DNA from: Candidatus Latescibacterota bacterium
GTDB taxonomy: Bacteria; JAAXHH01
DNA: 64,000 bases
Reading direction: 5' to 3'
Assembly (NCBI GenBank): GCA_012270975.1
Contig: JAAXHH010000006.1
Span: forward strand, 1 to 64,000
The position numbers and the translations under genes are program-made. Below, in pieces: positions 16,397 through 25,384 of the stretch. Numbering within the stretch: the stretch's first letter is position 1; each line of letters starts with the position of its first letter. The notes below the pieces were generated by a model, which was not told where the DNA came from, did no database searches, and saw only the letters and a program-made list of their open reading frames with translations.

Positions 16397-16663
16397 TTGG
16401 TTTCCGGCCAGGCTGATTGGAGGACTCATAATGACTGCCGGAGGAACTCGTCCCCTTATGCCCTCGATCATAAGGCCCTGCTCGCCTTGATGTTCGGCAT
16501 TCTTGCAGGCGGCGTGTTCAACTACATGCTGGGAGATCTGGGCGCGGACACGCCGGCCTTCGCGATTTACGGCGGCGCGCTGGCGCTTGCCATTTACATC
16601 GTGGCGGCCAGGTATAAGATACGGAAGACCAGGAAGACCGGCGGTCAACGATCGGCCGAATGA
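16397..16663 (+). CDS. Small two-helix membrane protein, start uncertain
   Basis: Up to 88 residues from a TTG at 16397. The trustworthy part is the last 60 residues: two hydrophobic helices (about 27-45 and 52-70) and a basic tail. It is not recognised. The start is a puzzle. A good GGAGG and ATG sit at 16431, but that ATG is in another frame and stops after 17 codons. Either the gene has a frameshift or assembly error near 16440-16480, or it uses a weak start. It lies between the esterase and the 22-base tandem repeat. Confidence 0.4.
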   Translation: MVSGQADWRTHNDCRRNSSPYALDHKALLALMFGILAGGVFNYMLGDLGADTPAFAIYGGALALAIYIVAARYKIRKTRKTGGQRSAE

Positions 16664-16665
16664 TC

Positions 16666-16724
16666 GGGTCGTCCGCTCCTTGTAACCGGGTCGTCCGCTC
16701 CTTGTAACCGGGTCGTCCGCTCCT
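16666..16724. repeat. 22-base tandem repeat, 2.7 copies
   Basis: The unit GGGTCGTCCGCTCCTTGTAACC occurs at 16666-16687 and 16688-16709, with a partial copy at 16710-16724, in the spacer between two convergent genes. The copies are almost perfect, suggesting recent slippage. Confidence 0.85.
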
Positions 16725-16735
16725 CGACATACGTC

Positions 16736-17188
16736 CTATTCATCGAGAATCAGCGTCCAGTTATTCCACTTTACGTCGGGACTTCCCCCCAGCCCTCTGT
16801 AGAACTTCTCGGCGGCGGCGTTTCCGGTCATGACCGTCCAGATGACTTCAGACGCGCCTATGGATCGGGCGTGCGAAGTCACCGACGCCATCAGGGCCTT
16901 TCCTACGCCCATACTTCGAGCAGCCTCGACGACAAACAGCTCTTTGAGCACGAGCTTTGGACGCAGCGTGTAGGTCCAATGGATCGGATAAGTAACCGCC
17001 ATCCCGACCAGATCATTGTCATGTTCGGCAACGAACGCAGTGAATAAACGCCCATCCCCGAAACCGTGCTCGAGGATGCTCTCCTTTGTCACGGCGAACT
17101 GGTCGATATAGTTTTCGTATCGCGCCAGCCCTTTCATAAGTTCGAGCAGGCGATCGGCGTCTTTCGGAACGGCTAATCTAACGTGCAT
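16736..17188 (-). CDS. GNAT family N-acetyltransferase
   Basis: 150 residues from the ATG at 17188. A longer frame starts at a TTG at 17221, but it would begin only two bases after the hisC stop. LKELFVVEAARSMGVGKALM near residues 78-97 is motif A of GNAT acetyltransferases, with R/Q-x-x-G-x-G/A appearing as RSMGVGKAL. The following strand (EVIWTVMT) and NAAAEKFYRGLG complete the acetyl-CoA-binding fold. The sequence resembles diamine/amino-acid N-acetyltransferases. It is the third gene after hisG-hisC on the minus strand, probably co-transcribed but not a histidine enzyme by family. Confidence 0.85.
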   Translation of the reverse strand: MHVRLAVPKDADRLLELMKGLARYENYIDQFAVTKESILEHGFGDGRLFTAFVAEHDNDLVGMAVTYPIHWTYTLRPKLVLKELFVVEAARSMGVGKALMASVTSHARSIGASEVIWTVMTGNAAAEKFYRGLGGSPDVKWNNWTLILDE

Positions 17189-17223
17189 TCGGAATCGTCC
17201 GACTTCGGGGAACACACTCAATC

Positions 17224-18288
17224 CTACGCGGCCAGCACTTTTTGCAACGCATCGAGAAAGGCATCATTTTCTTCCGGCAGTCCAATCGTCACGCGCATGC
17301 CGCGTTCCAGCATGGGGTAGCGGCTGACGTCACGGATAAGCACACCGCGTTCGATGAGTCCATGGAAGATCTCCGATACCGGCCGTTCCGCCTCGAACAA
17401 GACGAAGTTGGCGTGCGACGGATAGGGCAGGATGCCAGGCAGGTCCCACAGGGTTTCGAAGACCCGTTGCCGTTCCGACCGGATTAACGCCGCCCGTTCC
17501 TCGATTAGCGCTTCCTGTGCGATCAATTTCCGCGCGGCAATAAGCGAGATGATGTTGACGTTGTAGGGGAGTTTGACTTTCTCGATCTCTCGCGCCACGG
17601 CAGGATCGGCGACGAGATAGCCCAGTCGAAGGCCGGCTGCGCCGAGGGCCTTGGAAAAGGTGCGTGTGATCACCAGGTTGGGATGACGGTCCAGCAGGTC
17701 AATACACGACACGCCGCCAAACTCGAAATAGGCCTCGTCCACCACCACCAGGCCTCTGGTTGCTTCGGCGATCCGTGCCGTATCTTCCGGTGCGATCATA
17801 GAGCCGGTCGGGTTGTTCGGCGAACACAGCACCACCAGCCGGACGTCCTGATGAGCGCTTTCTTCCTCCAGCCGATCGACGTCGAAGCTCAGATCACGGT
17901 TGAGATGTACCGTCCGAATTTCGGCACCCGCGATCCTGCCCACGAGGGCGTACAGGGTGAAGGTCGGCGCGGGCAGCACGACCCGGTCGCCCTGCGATAC
18001 CGAGGTGTTAAAAACTGATTGGATCAGTTCGTTCGAGCCATTACCTATAAGGATGTGCTCGGGGCCCAGTCCGTGCCGTTGACCGATGGCGGTCTTGGTC
18101 TCCAACGGCACAAAGCCCGGATACCGGCCCCAGTTGCTCGCCAGGGCCTCGTCCACGATCTCCCGCTTGAGTTCCTCGGGCACGTCGAAGGGGCATTCGT
18201 TCTGGTTGAGTTTGACCGGGCAGTCCGGCTGGACAAGCGTGTATCCGGACATGGCGCGAACGGCGGGTTTTATGCTCGAAGCGCCCAC
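17224..18288 (-). CDS. hisC: Histidinol-phosphate aminotransferase
   Basis: 354 residues from a GTG at 18288, two bases after the hisG stop; an ATG at 18252 is an alternative, but the preceding IKPAVRA is conserved in the family. PLP-dependent fold type I: KLNQNE at the N-terminus, the GNGSNELIQ block, CSPNNPTG, VVDEAYFEF, and TFSKALGAAGLRLGY with the Schiff-base Lys. It converts imidazole-acetol phosphate and glutamate to histidinol phosphate in histidine synthesis, in the cytoplasm. It forms a compact leftward operon with hisG and a GNAT gene. Other his genes are not in the window, so the pathway is split in this genome or the rest lies elsewhere. Confidence 0.93.
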   Translation of the reverse strand: MGASSIKPAVRAMSGYTLVQPDCPVKLNQNECPFDVPEELKREIVDEALASNWGRYPGFVPLETKTAIGQRHGLGPEHILIGNGSNELIQSVFNTSVSQGDRVVLPAPTFTLYALVGRIAGAEIRTVHLNRDLSFDVDRLEEESAHQDVRLVVLCSPNNPTGSMIAPEDTARIAEATRGLVVVDEAYFEFGGVSCIDLLDRHPNLVITRTFSKALGAAGLRLGYLVADPAVAREIEKVKLPYNVNIISLIAARKLIAQEALIEERAALIRSERQRVFETLWDLPGILPYPSHANFVLFEAERPVSEIFHGLIERGVLIRDVSRYPMLERGMRVTIGLPEENDAFLDALQKVLAA

Positions 18289-18290
18289 CG

Positions 18291-19160
18291 TCAGTAGATC
18301 ACCTTGTTCAGCGGATATTCCACCAGGCCCTGGGCGCCGGCCCGCTTGAGTGCAGGAATCAACTGCCGAATGGTGTGCTCCTCGATCATCACTTCGATGG
18401 CGACCCACTCCTCGTCGGCAAGAGGCGAAACGGTGGGGTTTTGCAGTGCGGGCAGCAGGGCGGTTACGGCAGCCAGGTCCGCGCGTTTTACGTTCATTTT
18501 CAGGCCGACCATTTCCTCGGCAAGCATAGCGCCTTTGAGCAGCAGGGCAATGTTCTCGATCTTGCGCCGCTTGTCCGGATCTTCCCAGCTCTTCTTGTTC
18601 GCGATGAGCCGGTTGGTGGACACCATCAGGGTATCGAGGATGCGCAGCTTGTTTGCCCGGATCGAACCGCCCGTTTCGGTGATTTCCACGATCGCGTCCA
18701 CCAGGTCCGGGGCCTTGGCCTCCGTGGCGCCCCAGGAGAACTCCACCTTCGCGGTCACATCGTGCTTTTTCAAATAGTTCTCGGTGATGTTGACGACTTC
18801 CGTGGCGATGCGCTTCCCTTCCAGGTCCTGGACGCTGCGGATGTCCGAAGCCTCGGGAGCGGCCAGCACCCACCGCAGGGGCCGCCGGGTATGCTTGGCG
18901 TAGACCAGTTCCGCCACATCCACCACGTCCGCCCCGGTCTCCACGATCCAATCCTTGCCCGTAAGCCCCGCGTCGAAGACCTCGTCCTCCACGTACCGGG
19001 CGATCTCCTGGGCCCGGATCAGCATGATCTCCAGTTCTTCGTCGTCCACCCAGGGGGAATAGGACCGGCTGCTGACCGTGCAATGAAAACCCGCCTTGCG
19101 CATGAGTTCAAAGGTGGATTCCTGCAGGCTTCCCTTCGGCAGCGCCAGTTTGACTAACAT
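18291..19160 (-). CDS. hisG: ATP phosphoribosyltransferase, long form
   Basis: 289 residues, the size of the long HisG that does not need His[13 protein letters not shown] opens the protein, and the ELVxA...[16 protein letters not shown] region with the PRPP-binding strand ([17 protein letters not shown]) follows. The last 80 residues form the ACT-like regulatory domain that binds histidine. It catalyses the first step of histidine synthesis, ATP plus PRPP to phosphoribosyl-ATP. GAGGAGAATACGGAG precedes the ATG. It is first gene of the hisG-hisC-GNAT operon; the 283-base spacer upstream should hold the promoter but shows no attenuator-like His codon run that I could pick out. Confidence 0.95.
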   Translation of the reverse strand: MLVKLALPKGSLQESTFELMRKAGFHCTVSSRSYSPWVDDEELEIMLIRAQEIARYVEDEVFDAGLTGKDWIVETGADVVDVAELVYAKHTRRPLRWVLAAPEASDIRSVQDLEGKRIATEVVNITENYLKKHDVTAKVEFSWGATEAKAPDLVDAIVEITETGGSIRANKLRILDTLMVSTNRLIANKKSWEDPDKRRKIENIALLLKGAMLAEEMVGLKMNVKRADLAAVTALLPALQNPTVSPLADEEWVAIEVMIEEHTIRQLIPALKRAGAQGLVEYPLNKVIY

Positions 19161-19443
19161 CTCCGTATTCTCCTCGTGGGACTTCTGTTGGACGATTCTG
19201 GTTTTCTACAAAAAGACTCCGAAAAATAACACGACAGGCCTGGTTTGTCCAATCAATATTGGGTATCTCGATAGAAACATCGGTCGCCTGATACGTAATA
19301 TATGTATGGTCTGATATCCGCGGTCGGTATTGTATTGGAAACTCGACAGACGTGATTGTATCATTTATTCAACGTGGCGTTGTTGTCCACTTACGTGGAG
19401 TCCGGCCATAGTTTGTAAATCAAGAATTGAGAACCTCGCTGCA

Positions 19444-19797
19444 ATGATCGAATACTATCGGGTCGTTTCCGGTACGACTGGCATATATGAAGCCGTGGAT
19501 AGGGACTGTCCTTACGACGACCCCCGTCGGGCGGCCAAGCCTGACGGAAGCTGGTTGCCAAAGATCGGTCCACAGTTCGGCGGAGCCATTTCCTTCTGGA
19601 CCAAGGCCGGACTGAGTAAGTACGTATCCTCAGGTCTTCTGCAATGGCATGCCTCGGTCGTTCGGCGGTCTCCAACTGTGTTGCGAGCGATTGTTAACGG
19701 TCCGGTTCTATATTCTGATTTCTACCAGGTAATTTGCTATCCGGCCTCTGTCCATATCGTGTCCGAGGAAGACTGGACCGGCTTCTTGTCGAAATGA
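19444..19797 (+). CDS. Hypothetical protein coupled to GrpB
   Basis: 117 residues from the ATG at 19444 (open frame runs back to 19330 without support). Not recognised. The first third has a YRVVSGTTGIYEAV strand pattern; the middle has FWTKAGLSKYVSSGLLQWH and the end VICYPASVHIVSEEDW. The composition is that of a small alpha/beta protein with several Trp and Tyr. Its stop overlaps the ATG of the GrpB gene (ATGA), so the two are translationally coupled. A fragment sharing GLSKYV-x-SG occurs at 4246-4308 near a different nucleotidyltransferase gene. A partner role for the GrpB protein is possible. Confidence 0.65.
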   Translation: MIEYYRVVSGTTGIYEAVDRDCPYDDPRRAAKPDGSWLPKIGPQFGGAISFWTKAGLSKYVSSGLLQWHASVVRRSPTVLRAIVNGPVLYSDFYQVICYPASVHIVSEEDWTGFLSK

Positions 19798-20369
19798 AAA
19801 TGGATTACGACGAATACCCTAGTCGGAAGACGTCGGACCGGAGTACTCCCCTTGGGCTGGACAGCGGCGTTTTGCATCTTTCACCCTACCACGCCGAATG
19901 GCCGATTCTTTACGAGTCCGAGCAGGAGATCATCAAGTCAGCGATTGGAGATCACATCGTCGACATTCAACACGTGGGCAGCACGGCGATCGTCGGTATG
20001 CCCGCCAAGCCGATCCTCGATATTGCGATTGCCGTCGACGACTTTGAAACAGCCAGGGTATGCATCGCGCCTCTCGCCAATCTGGGATACACCTTCAAGG
20101 GAGAGAACGACATACCCCGCAGGCATTACTTCCAGAAGGGCGAGCCGTGCACACACCACATCCACATGGTCGAAGAAACCAGCGAGGAGTGGACGAAGCT
20201 GATACAGTTCAGGGACTACCTGAGGTCGAACCGAAGCGCTGCTAGAAAATACGCGAGATTGAAGGCCGATCTGATAGATAGTCTTGCCGGAGATCGAAAA
20301 TCCTACCAGGCCGCCAAGTCTGATTTTATTGATGGGGTCGTAGAAAAGGCGCGTGCAACGGGTAAGTGA
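19794..20369 (+). CDS. GrpB family nucleotidyltransferase
   Basis: 191 residues from the ATG at 19794, which overlaps the stop of the previous gene; upstream frame to 19734 is inside that gene. The GrpB/UPF0157 core is clear: LSPYHAEWPILYESE (about 30-44), IQHVGSTAIVGMPAKPILDIAI (about 60-81), and a C-terminal R-rich helical part. GrpB belongs to the nucleotidyltransferase superfamily, with GS and a DxA-type Asp pair. Its cellular substrate is not established, and in some proteins it is fused to CoaE. Coupling with the 117-residue gene upstream suggests a joint function. Confidence 0.88.
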   Translation: MKMDYDEYPSRKTSDRSTPLGLDSGVLHLSPYHAEWPILYESEQEIIKSAIGDHIVDIQHVGSTAIVGMPAKPILDIAIAVDDFETARVCIAPLANLGYTFKGENDIPRRHYFQKGEPCTHHIHMVEETSEEWTKLIQFRDYLRSNRSAARKYARLKADLIDSLAGDRKSYQAAKSDFIDGVVEKARATGK

Positions 20370-20405
20370 TCATAGCATCGCATAGATGTGCATCGTAGGA
20401 ATAGT

Positions 20406-20582
20406 ATGCCTAAGACCACAAAGATCGCCGCGATATTCGATATCGACGGTACGCTGGTCGAAAGTTCCGGTTTCGAAGACGAATTGTACGTTGCCGCGGT
20501 AAGAGACGTGCTGGGAGATGTGTGCATCCGCGAAGAGTGGAGTACATACAGGCACGTAACCGACACGGGCGTTTTGCGGTAA
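20406..20582 (+). pseudogene. Truncated HAD hydrolase (N-terminal piece)
   Basis: 58 residues from the ATG at 20406. It has the first HAD motif, FDIDGTLVES, and the start of the cap domain (EDELYVAAVRDVLG), then runs into unrelated residues and stops at 20582. A working HAD needs a further 150 or more residues with motifs II-IV, which are not found in any frame before the next gene begins at 20595. This looks like the remains of a phosphatase cut short by a deletion or by the arrival of the permease gene. Confidence 0.75.
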
Positions 20583-20594
20583 CGGAGTTGGGTC

Positions 20595-22997
20595 TTGCTG
20601 AAACACTACCTCACGATCAGTACGAGGCATCTGCTCGGGCATAAACCCTATGCCGCGCTAAATATCCTGAATCTGGCCATAGGCACGGCCTGTGCGGTCC
20701 TCATCGGTCTGTATATACAAGATGAACGGGCCTATGACCGGTATCATACGAACGCGGACCGGATCTACCGCGTCGTGAACGGGACCAATGCGAAGACGAG
20801 CTCCGCTCTCGGGCCTGCCTTGCAACGTCTTCTGCCCGAGGTTCAGTCATCTGTCCGCCTCAGTCCGCCATTTGGCGGGTGGATCATACGTTATGATGAC
20901 CGGTCGTACTTTGAAGACCGCGTGTTTTGGGCGGATCCCGGGCTCTTCGATGTCTTTTCCTTCACTCTGGTTCAGGGCAATCCCGACGAGGCGCTGCGGG
21001 ATCCGATGACGGTAGTAATCACCGAATCCATGGCGCGCAAGTACTTCGGAAGCGCCGACCCCCTCGGAAAGTCGGTAACGCTGGATACGTGGCCTTTCAC
21101 CGTCACGGGCGTGATGCGCGACATGCCCGAACACTCGCATTTCCAGGCGGACTTCTTCCTCGGGATCAGGGGGTCGCTCGGTTTCTATGGAGAGGACTCT
21201 CTGGAGCAATGGGATTGGCCTGCATTCTACACCTACCTGTTGCTGTCTCCGGACGTGGACCCTGTGGCCTTCCAGCAGAAAATGACGGACGTTCTAAAAG
21301 ACCGGTTCGGCGAACGATGGGAAGCGGAGAACATCACGATGATTCTCCGCGTGCAACCGCTGACCGATATCTACCTGCACTCACATCTCGAGAACGAGGC
21401 AGGGGAGAACGGCAACGGCACGTACCTGTTGTTGCTTGCCGCGCTGGCAGTCGTGGTCATCCTGCTCGCCTGTTTCAACTTCATGAACATGTCGACCGCC
21501 CGTTCGCTCACGCGTATACGGGAGGTCGCGCTTCGGAAGGCCTTCGGCGCGAACCGGGGCCAATTGGTCCGCCAGTTCATGGGCGAATCCTTCGGTATCA
21601 CAGGCGTCGCAATCGTGTCTGCACTGGTCCTCGTCGCACTCAGTCTGTCGTTCTTCCAGGATCTGACGGGAAAGACCATCGCCCTCGACATCTTCCGATC
21701 CTGGCGATTCTGGATCGGGATCGCCGTGACGACCCTCCTGGTAGGGTTCATTTCCGGCAGCTATCCCGCGTTTTTCATGGCGGCCTTTACTCCGGCACAA
21801 CACCTGAAGGGCAAGGTTGCGATCGGCGTAACGCGCCACCTGGTACGAAGGCTGCTGGTAATGGGCCAGTGCATGATGGTGATATTGCTGCTCGGCAGCA
21901 CCTGGGTGTTCACCGCGCAACTGGACTACATTCAGAACAAACGGCTGGGGCTGCGGCCGGAACGGGTACTGGTGGGGCCGTCCAGTTTTCCGACCTTCGT
22001 GGATCAGTATCCTGTTTTCAGAGAATCTCTGGAGCAATTCCCACAAATCGAACACGTCGGTACCACCCTGATGCTGCCCGGCCGCACGGGGCGCAAGGGT
22101 CTGCTTCCCACAACGGGGACACGGCAGACCGATCTGCCGCAGGCGGACATTCAAACCATGCTCGATTGGGCGATCACCGATGATTTCATCGGAGTATTCG
22201 GGATGGAACTGCTGGCGGGCCGTATTCCCTCCAGATCGCGGCGTACGGACTGGGATGAAGCCGTGATGATCAACGAAACCGCCATGCGGCAGTTGGGATG
22301 GAACTCTCCGGATGAAGCCGTCGACCAGGAGATCCTGATCCACATTGGACATCCCTGGGCGCACGAGCGTCGCGTCATCGGCGTGATCGCGGATTTCCAC
22401 ATGCGGTCGCTTCACCATCGCATCGAACCGATGATCATCAGGCATTGGCCCAGAGACAACCTGCCCTTCTACGCGATACGAATCAATTCCGATGACGTAA
22501 GAGGCACGATCTCCCGGATCGAAGAAACCTGGAAGCAACAGATGCCGGACGTTCCCATGGTGTATTCATTTCTCGATGAGGATTACGACCGGCTCTACGC
22601 GGCGGAGGCGACACTCCGCGAGGTATTCGGTGTTTTTTCGTCCGTTGCGGTTTTCATGGCCTGTGCCGGGCTGTTTGGACTGGCCTCATTCATGACGGAG
22701 CGACGTACGAGGGAAATAGGGATGCGGAGGATACTGGGCGCCACGGTGGTTCAGACGGCGGGCCTGCTCCTGAGGGAGTTCGTCTACCTCGTGCTGATCG
22801 CGACCGTGCTGGCCGCGCCGATCGCCTATCTCGCCATGCGGCAATGGCTTCAACTGTTCTCCTATCGGGCGGACGTCGGTCCCGTTGCCTTCATTGCCGC
22901 CGGCGCGGTCGTCCTGGTCATTGCGTTGATGACGGTGAGTTTCCGTGTCGTCCACGTCGCCCGGGCGAACCCGGCGGATACCCTGCGATATGAGTAG
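20595..22997 (+). CDS. FtsX-like ABC transporter permease (MacB-type) 1
   Basis: 800 residues from a TTG at 20595. Order of parts: a cytoplasmic start and first membrane helix (about 20-42), a periplasmic MacB_PCD domain (45-280), an FtsX core of three helices (about 285-410), one more helix, a second periplasmic domain (about 450-660) and a last FtsX core (675-795) ending in VxxVARANPADTLRYE. This doubled layout matches the large permeases of MacB/LolC type, which move lipids, lipoproteins or peptides by mechanotransmission. No ATP-binding subunit is adjacent. A paralogue of identical length lies at 27165-29567 on the other strand. Confidence 0.88.
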   Translation: MLKHYLTISTRHLLGHKPYAALNILNLAIGTACAVLIGLYIQDERAYDRYHTNADRIYRVVNGTNAKTSSALGPALQRLLPEVQSSVRLSPPFGGWIIRYDDRSYFEDRVFWADPGLFDVFSFTLVQGNPDEALRDPMTVVITESMARKYFGSADPLGKSVTLDTWPFTVTGVMRDMPEHSHFQADFFLGIRGSLGFYGEDSLEQWDWPAFYTYLLLSPDVDPVAFQQKMTDVLKDRFGERWEAENITMILRVQPLTDIYLHSHLENEAGENGNGTYLLLLAALAVVVILLACFNFMNMSTARSLTRIREVALRKAFGANRGQLVRQFMGESFGITGVAIVSALVLVALSLSFFQDLTGKTIALDIFRSWRFWIGIAVTTLLVGFISGSYPAFFMAAFTPAQHLKGKVAIGVTRHLVRRLLVMGQCMMVILLLGSTWVFTAQLDYIQNKRLGLRPERVLVGPSSFPTFVDQYPVFRESLEQFPQIEHVGTTLMLPGRTGRKGLLPTTGTRQTDLPQADIQTMLDWAITDDFIGVFGMELLAGRIPSRSRRTDWDEAVMINETAMRQLGWNSPDEAVDQEILIHIGHPWAHERRVIGVIADFHMRSLHHRIEPMIIRHWPRDNLPFYAIRINSDDVRGTISRIEETWKQQMPDVPMVYSFLDEDYDRLYAAEATLREVFGVFSSVAVFMACAGLFGLASFMTERRTREIGMRRILGATVVQTAGLLLREFVYLVLIATVLAAPIAYLAMRQWLQLFSYRADVGPVAFIAAGAVVLVIALMTVSFRVVHVARANPADTLRYE

Positions 22998-23094
22998 GGT
23001 GGACGTAAAGATAGGAGAACTGGCCGCGTTCAGGAATGAAATGGCCGGCTGGCGGACTGCGAGCATTACTGACTGGCGAGTTCGAACCTGCAAG

Positions 23095-24000
23095 TCAAAA
23101 CAACCCGGCGTTTCCCAGTCGTAACCGCAGTCCTTCGATTCCGTCCTCCACGGGATCCTCCCTTCCTTCCTCCAACCCGTACAATAGCTCGTGGCAGGAA
23201 GCCATCCAGGTGTAGAAACGCAGTCTTTGCTCGAAATGTTCGTCCAGCGTTCGCTGGACATCCAACGCGCGCTGATAGCAGTCTAGAACCTTTTCAACAG
23301 TCTCCATACCGTATGTGACGTAGATCCCGACGAGATCGATCGCTGGATCGCCGATCGTCGCGTCTTCGAAATCTATTAGACCGGTAACGGACGACCCGTC
23401 ATCACCGATCAGGATATGCTCGCAGCTCAGGTCGCAGTGCACCAGGGCGACGTCTTCCAGTGTCGCTAGTTCCTCCCGGAAAAACCGTTCGAATCCGCGT
23501 TCTACCGCGTCGAGTACGCGTGAATCCAGTAAGGGCGATATCCTGGCACGGACAGTGTCCCTAAGCTCATAGTAGCGCTGTCGCCATGCGTCTACGGTGG
23601 GTTCCACGGAACAGGCCCCGGCGACCAGCGAGGTGGGAATGTCATGTAACAAGGAGAGCGCTGCCGCTATGGGTCCGGCCGCTTCATCGGGCAGTTTGGA
23701 ACGGAAATTTGGCAGACTGGACAGGGGCTGGCCAGGAATTCGCCTGTAACCTGCATAGGGCTGGCCGTTCCAGGTTCCCACGTGCTCGAAACGCGGTACG
23801 GCGAAGTCAACCTGCGGTGCGACTACGGGCAGTACTGCCTGCTCTTTTTGCAGGTTTCCTGCGACGACACTGTTTCTGGGAAAACGAAAGATCCAGCAGG
23901 GTTCGAAGGACTCGGCCTGCTCATCAGGACCCTCCAGTTCGACTTCGAAGGTCCAGTAAGACCAGCCTCCGACGATGGGATGAACTCGACTGCGGTCCAA
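23095..24000 (-). CDS. APH-family phosphotransferase
   Basis: 301 residues as drawn from a TTG at 24000, but the frame continues upstream to about 24087, and the peptide just before it (VVTTRDVENLLVSLGLD) is what is expected at the N-terminus of this family. No ATG, GTG or TTG lies in that extension, so a CTG/ATT start or a lost start codon is possible. Core motifs are good: VHCDLSCEHILIG with catalytic Asp, LIDFEDATIGDPAIDL with the Mg-binding DFG-like Asp. These kinases phosphorylate aminoglycosides, macrolides or small alcohols. Position after an MFS exporter on the same strand suggests a drug or metabolite role. Confidence 0.75.
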   Translation of the reverse strand: MDRSRVHPIVGGWSYWTFEVELEGPDEQAESFEPCWIFRFPRNSVVAGNLQKEQAVLPVVAPQVDFAVPRFEHVGTWNGQPYAGYRRIPGQPLSSLPNFRSKLPDEAAGPIAAALSLLHDIPTSLVAGACSVEPTVDAWRQRYYELRDTVRARISPLLDSRVLDAVERGFERFFREELATLEDVALVHCDLSCEHILIGDDGSSVTGLIDFEDATIGDPAIDLVGIYVTYGMETVEKVLDCYQRALDVQRTLDEHFEQRLRFYTWMASCHELLYGLEEGREDPVEDGIEGLRLRLGNAGLF

Positions 24001-24121
24001 TCCAAGGCTGACAAGCAGGTTTTCAACATCACGGGTGGTTACAACGGGGTTCTGAATTATCGTCCGCCCTTCATTTGCTCGTTGACTAGGAGCAAGAGAT
24101 CAGTTCTGCCAAGTCGTTCGC

Positions 24122-25384
24122 TTACACCGGGTCCCACCAGGAGGACACACCCCGACTTTCGATTTTCACAATCGAGGGAACGAAAAACGCAACGACACTC
24201 AACAACGTAGCATACAGTCCACCTGCCAGAAACCAGAACTGAAGGCCCATAAAACCTGTCACAGGAGCGATGGTGACTAATCCCAATACGGTGGTGGCCT
24301 GCACAGAACTGTTGTGGGTGCTGAACACGCGTCCCTGCAGGTCGGGAAGAACCCGAGCCTGTAACAGTGCTTTAAAAGAACCATTGACCAATCCACTGGC
24401 CAGCCCACTGAGCAGCATGCCTCCCCAGGCCAGCCAGAAGGCTTCTTCCGGCGCGGCGCCTACGAGCAGAAATCCCATCCCCGCCATGACTTGACCCGTT
24501 AGTATGGTCAGAATGCGTTTGCGGAAACCACCCCATATCGTCAATGCCACGCCCCCGACGATAACGCCGATTCCAAAACCCGAGTTAAACCAACCAAGCT
24601 GTATCGCGTCGCCGTTGAAATGCTCGGTTACCAGTAAAGGGATAATGGCTATCGAGGCGTTGAAAAAGAAGTTCGTGGTCGCGCCGATCATAACCAGGTA
24701 CCTGAGTCCCGGCCACCTCCACATATAGCTTATGCCCCTTCGGACCTCAACGAACAGAGACGATCCGGTCACTGTGTCAGCCGTATTTTTAGTGGGCTGC
24801 GGAACAGCAATAAAGAAGAGCGGGACAATGGCAAAAGCTGCAGTGGCGACATCAAGCTCCATGATGGCGTGGTAAGGTAAAATGGCCAGAAGCAGCGCCC
24901 CCAGCGGCGGTCCCCCGATGTTCAAAATGCCGTTCAAAGTTTCATTGGCGCCTTGAACACGGGACAGGTGTTTTTCCGGAACCATTAATGTTGCGGACGC
25001 TATCATGGCATATGCTTGAAAGTTGCGCCCGAGACTGCTGATTATGTTGATGGCATAGACATGCCAGACCGTAACGCTCTCTACCCAGAAAAGATAGGCC
25101 AGCCATGCACTTGCCAGGGCAACAGTCGTATCGGCAACGATCATCACAACCCGCCGATTCCACCTGTCGACCAATGCCCCTATAAACGGTCCCAGGAATA
25201 CATCCGGGAGATAGGCAAACAAAGTGGCCGTCGCCAGCACAGCCGCCGATCCCGTGGTTTCAGCCATCCACCAGATCAAGGCGAACTGAGCCGCCCGGCT
25301 CCCGATCAAAGATAGGGCTTGGCCGGTCCACAGCGTGAAAAAGAAGGTCGACCAGTTCGGCCGAATCTCATGTCTGGTGGGCAT
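24122..25384 (-). CDS. MFS exporter, MFS_3 (EntS/Mef-like)
   Basis: 420 residues from the ATG at 25384; the frame is open to 25438. Twelve hydrophobic segments are visible, with FALIWWMAETTGSA in helix 1-2 and the GALVDRWNRRVVM loop typical of the MFS_3 group, which includes enterobactin exporters and macrolide efflux pumps. It lies in the inner membrane as a proton-driven exporter; substrate unknown. It is followed on the same strand by an APH-like kinase, with a second APH-like gene upstream, a combination often seen with resistance or detoxification. The stop lies 30-odd bases before the extended start region of that kinase. Confidence 0.85.
   Translation of the reverse strand: MPTRHEIRPNWSTFFFTLWTGQALSLIGSRAAQFALIWWMAETTGSAAVLATATLFAYLPDVFLGPFIGALVDRWNRRVVMIVADTTVALASAWLAYLFWVESVTVWHVYAINIISSLGRNFQAYAMIASATLMVPEKHLSRVQGANETLNGILNIGGPPLGALLLAILPYHAIMELDVATAAFAIVPLFFIAVPQPTKNTADTVTGSSLFVEVRRGISYMWRWPGLRYLVMIGATTNFFFNASIAIIPLLVTEHFNGDAIQLGWFNSGFGIGVIVGGVALTIWGGFRKRILTILTGQVMAGMGFLLVGAAPEEAFWLAWGGMLLSGLASGLVNGSFKALLQARVLPDLQGRVFSTHNSSVQATTVLGLVTIAPVTGFMGLQFWFLAGGLYATLLSVVAFFVPSIVKIESRGVSSWWDPV

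Noticed and set aside
17224..19083. 619-residue minus-strand reading frame covering hisC and hisG
   Set aside because: Only its last 354 residues are hisC. The first 260 are an out-of-frame read of hisG, rich in R/G with no fold.
20927..22183. 418-residue frame within permease 1
   Set aside because: It is a second reading frame of the permease gene. The peptide is Arg/Gly/His-rich with no domain.
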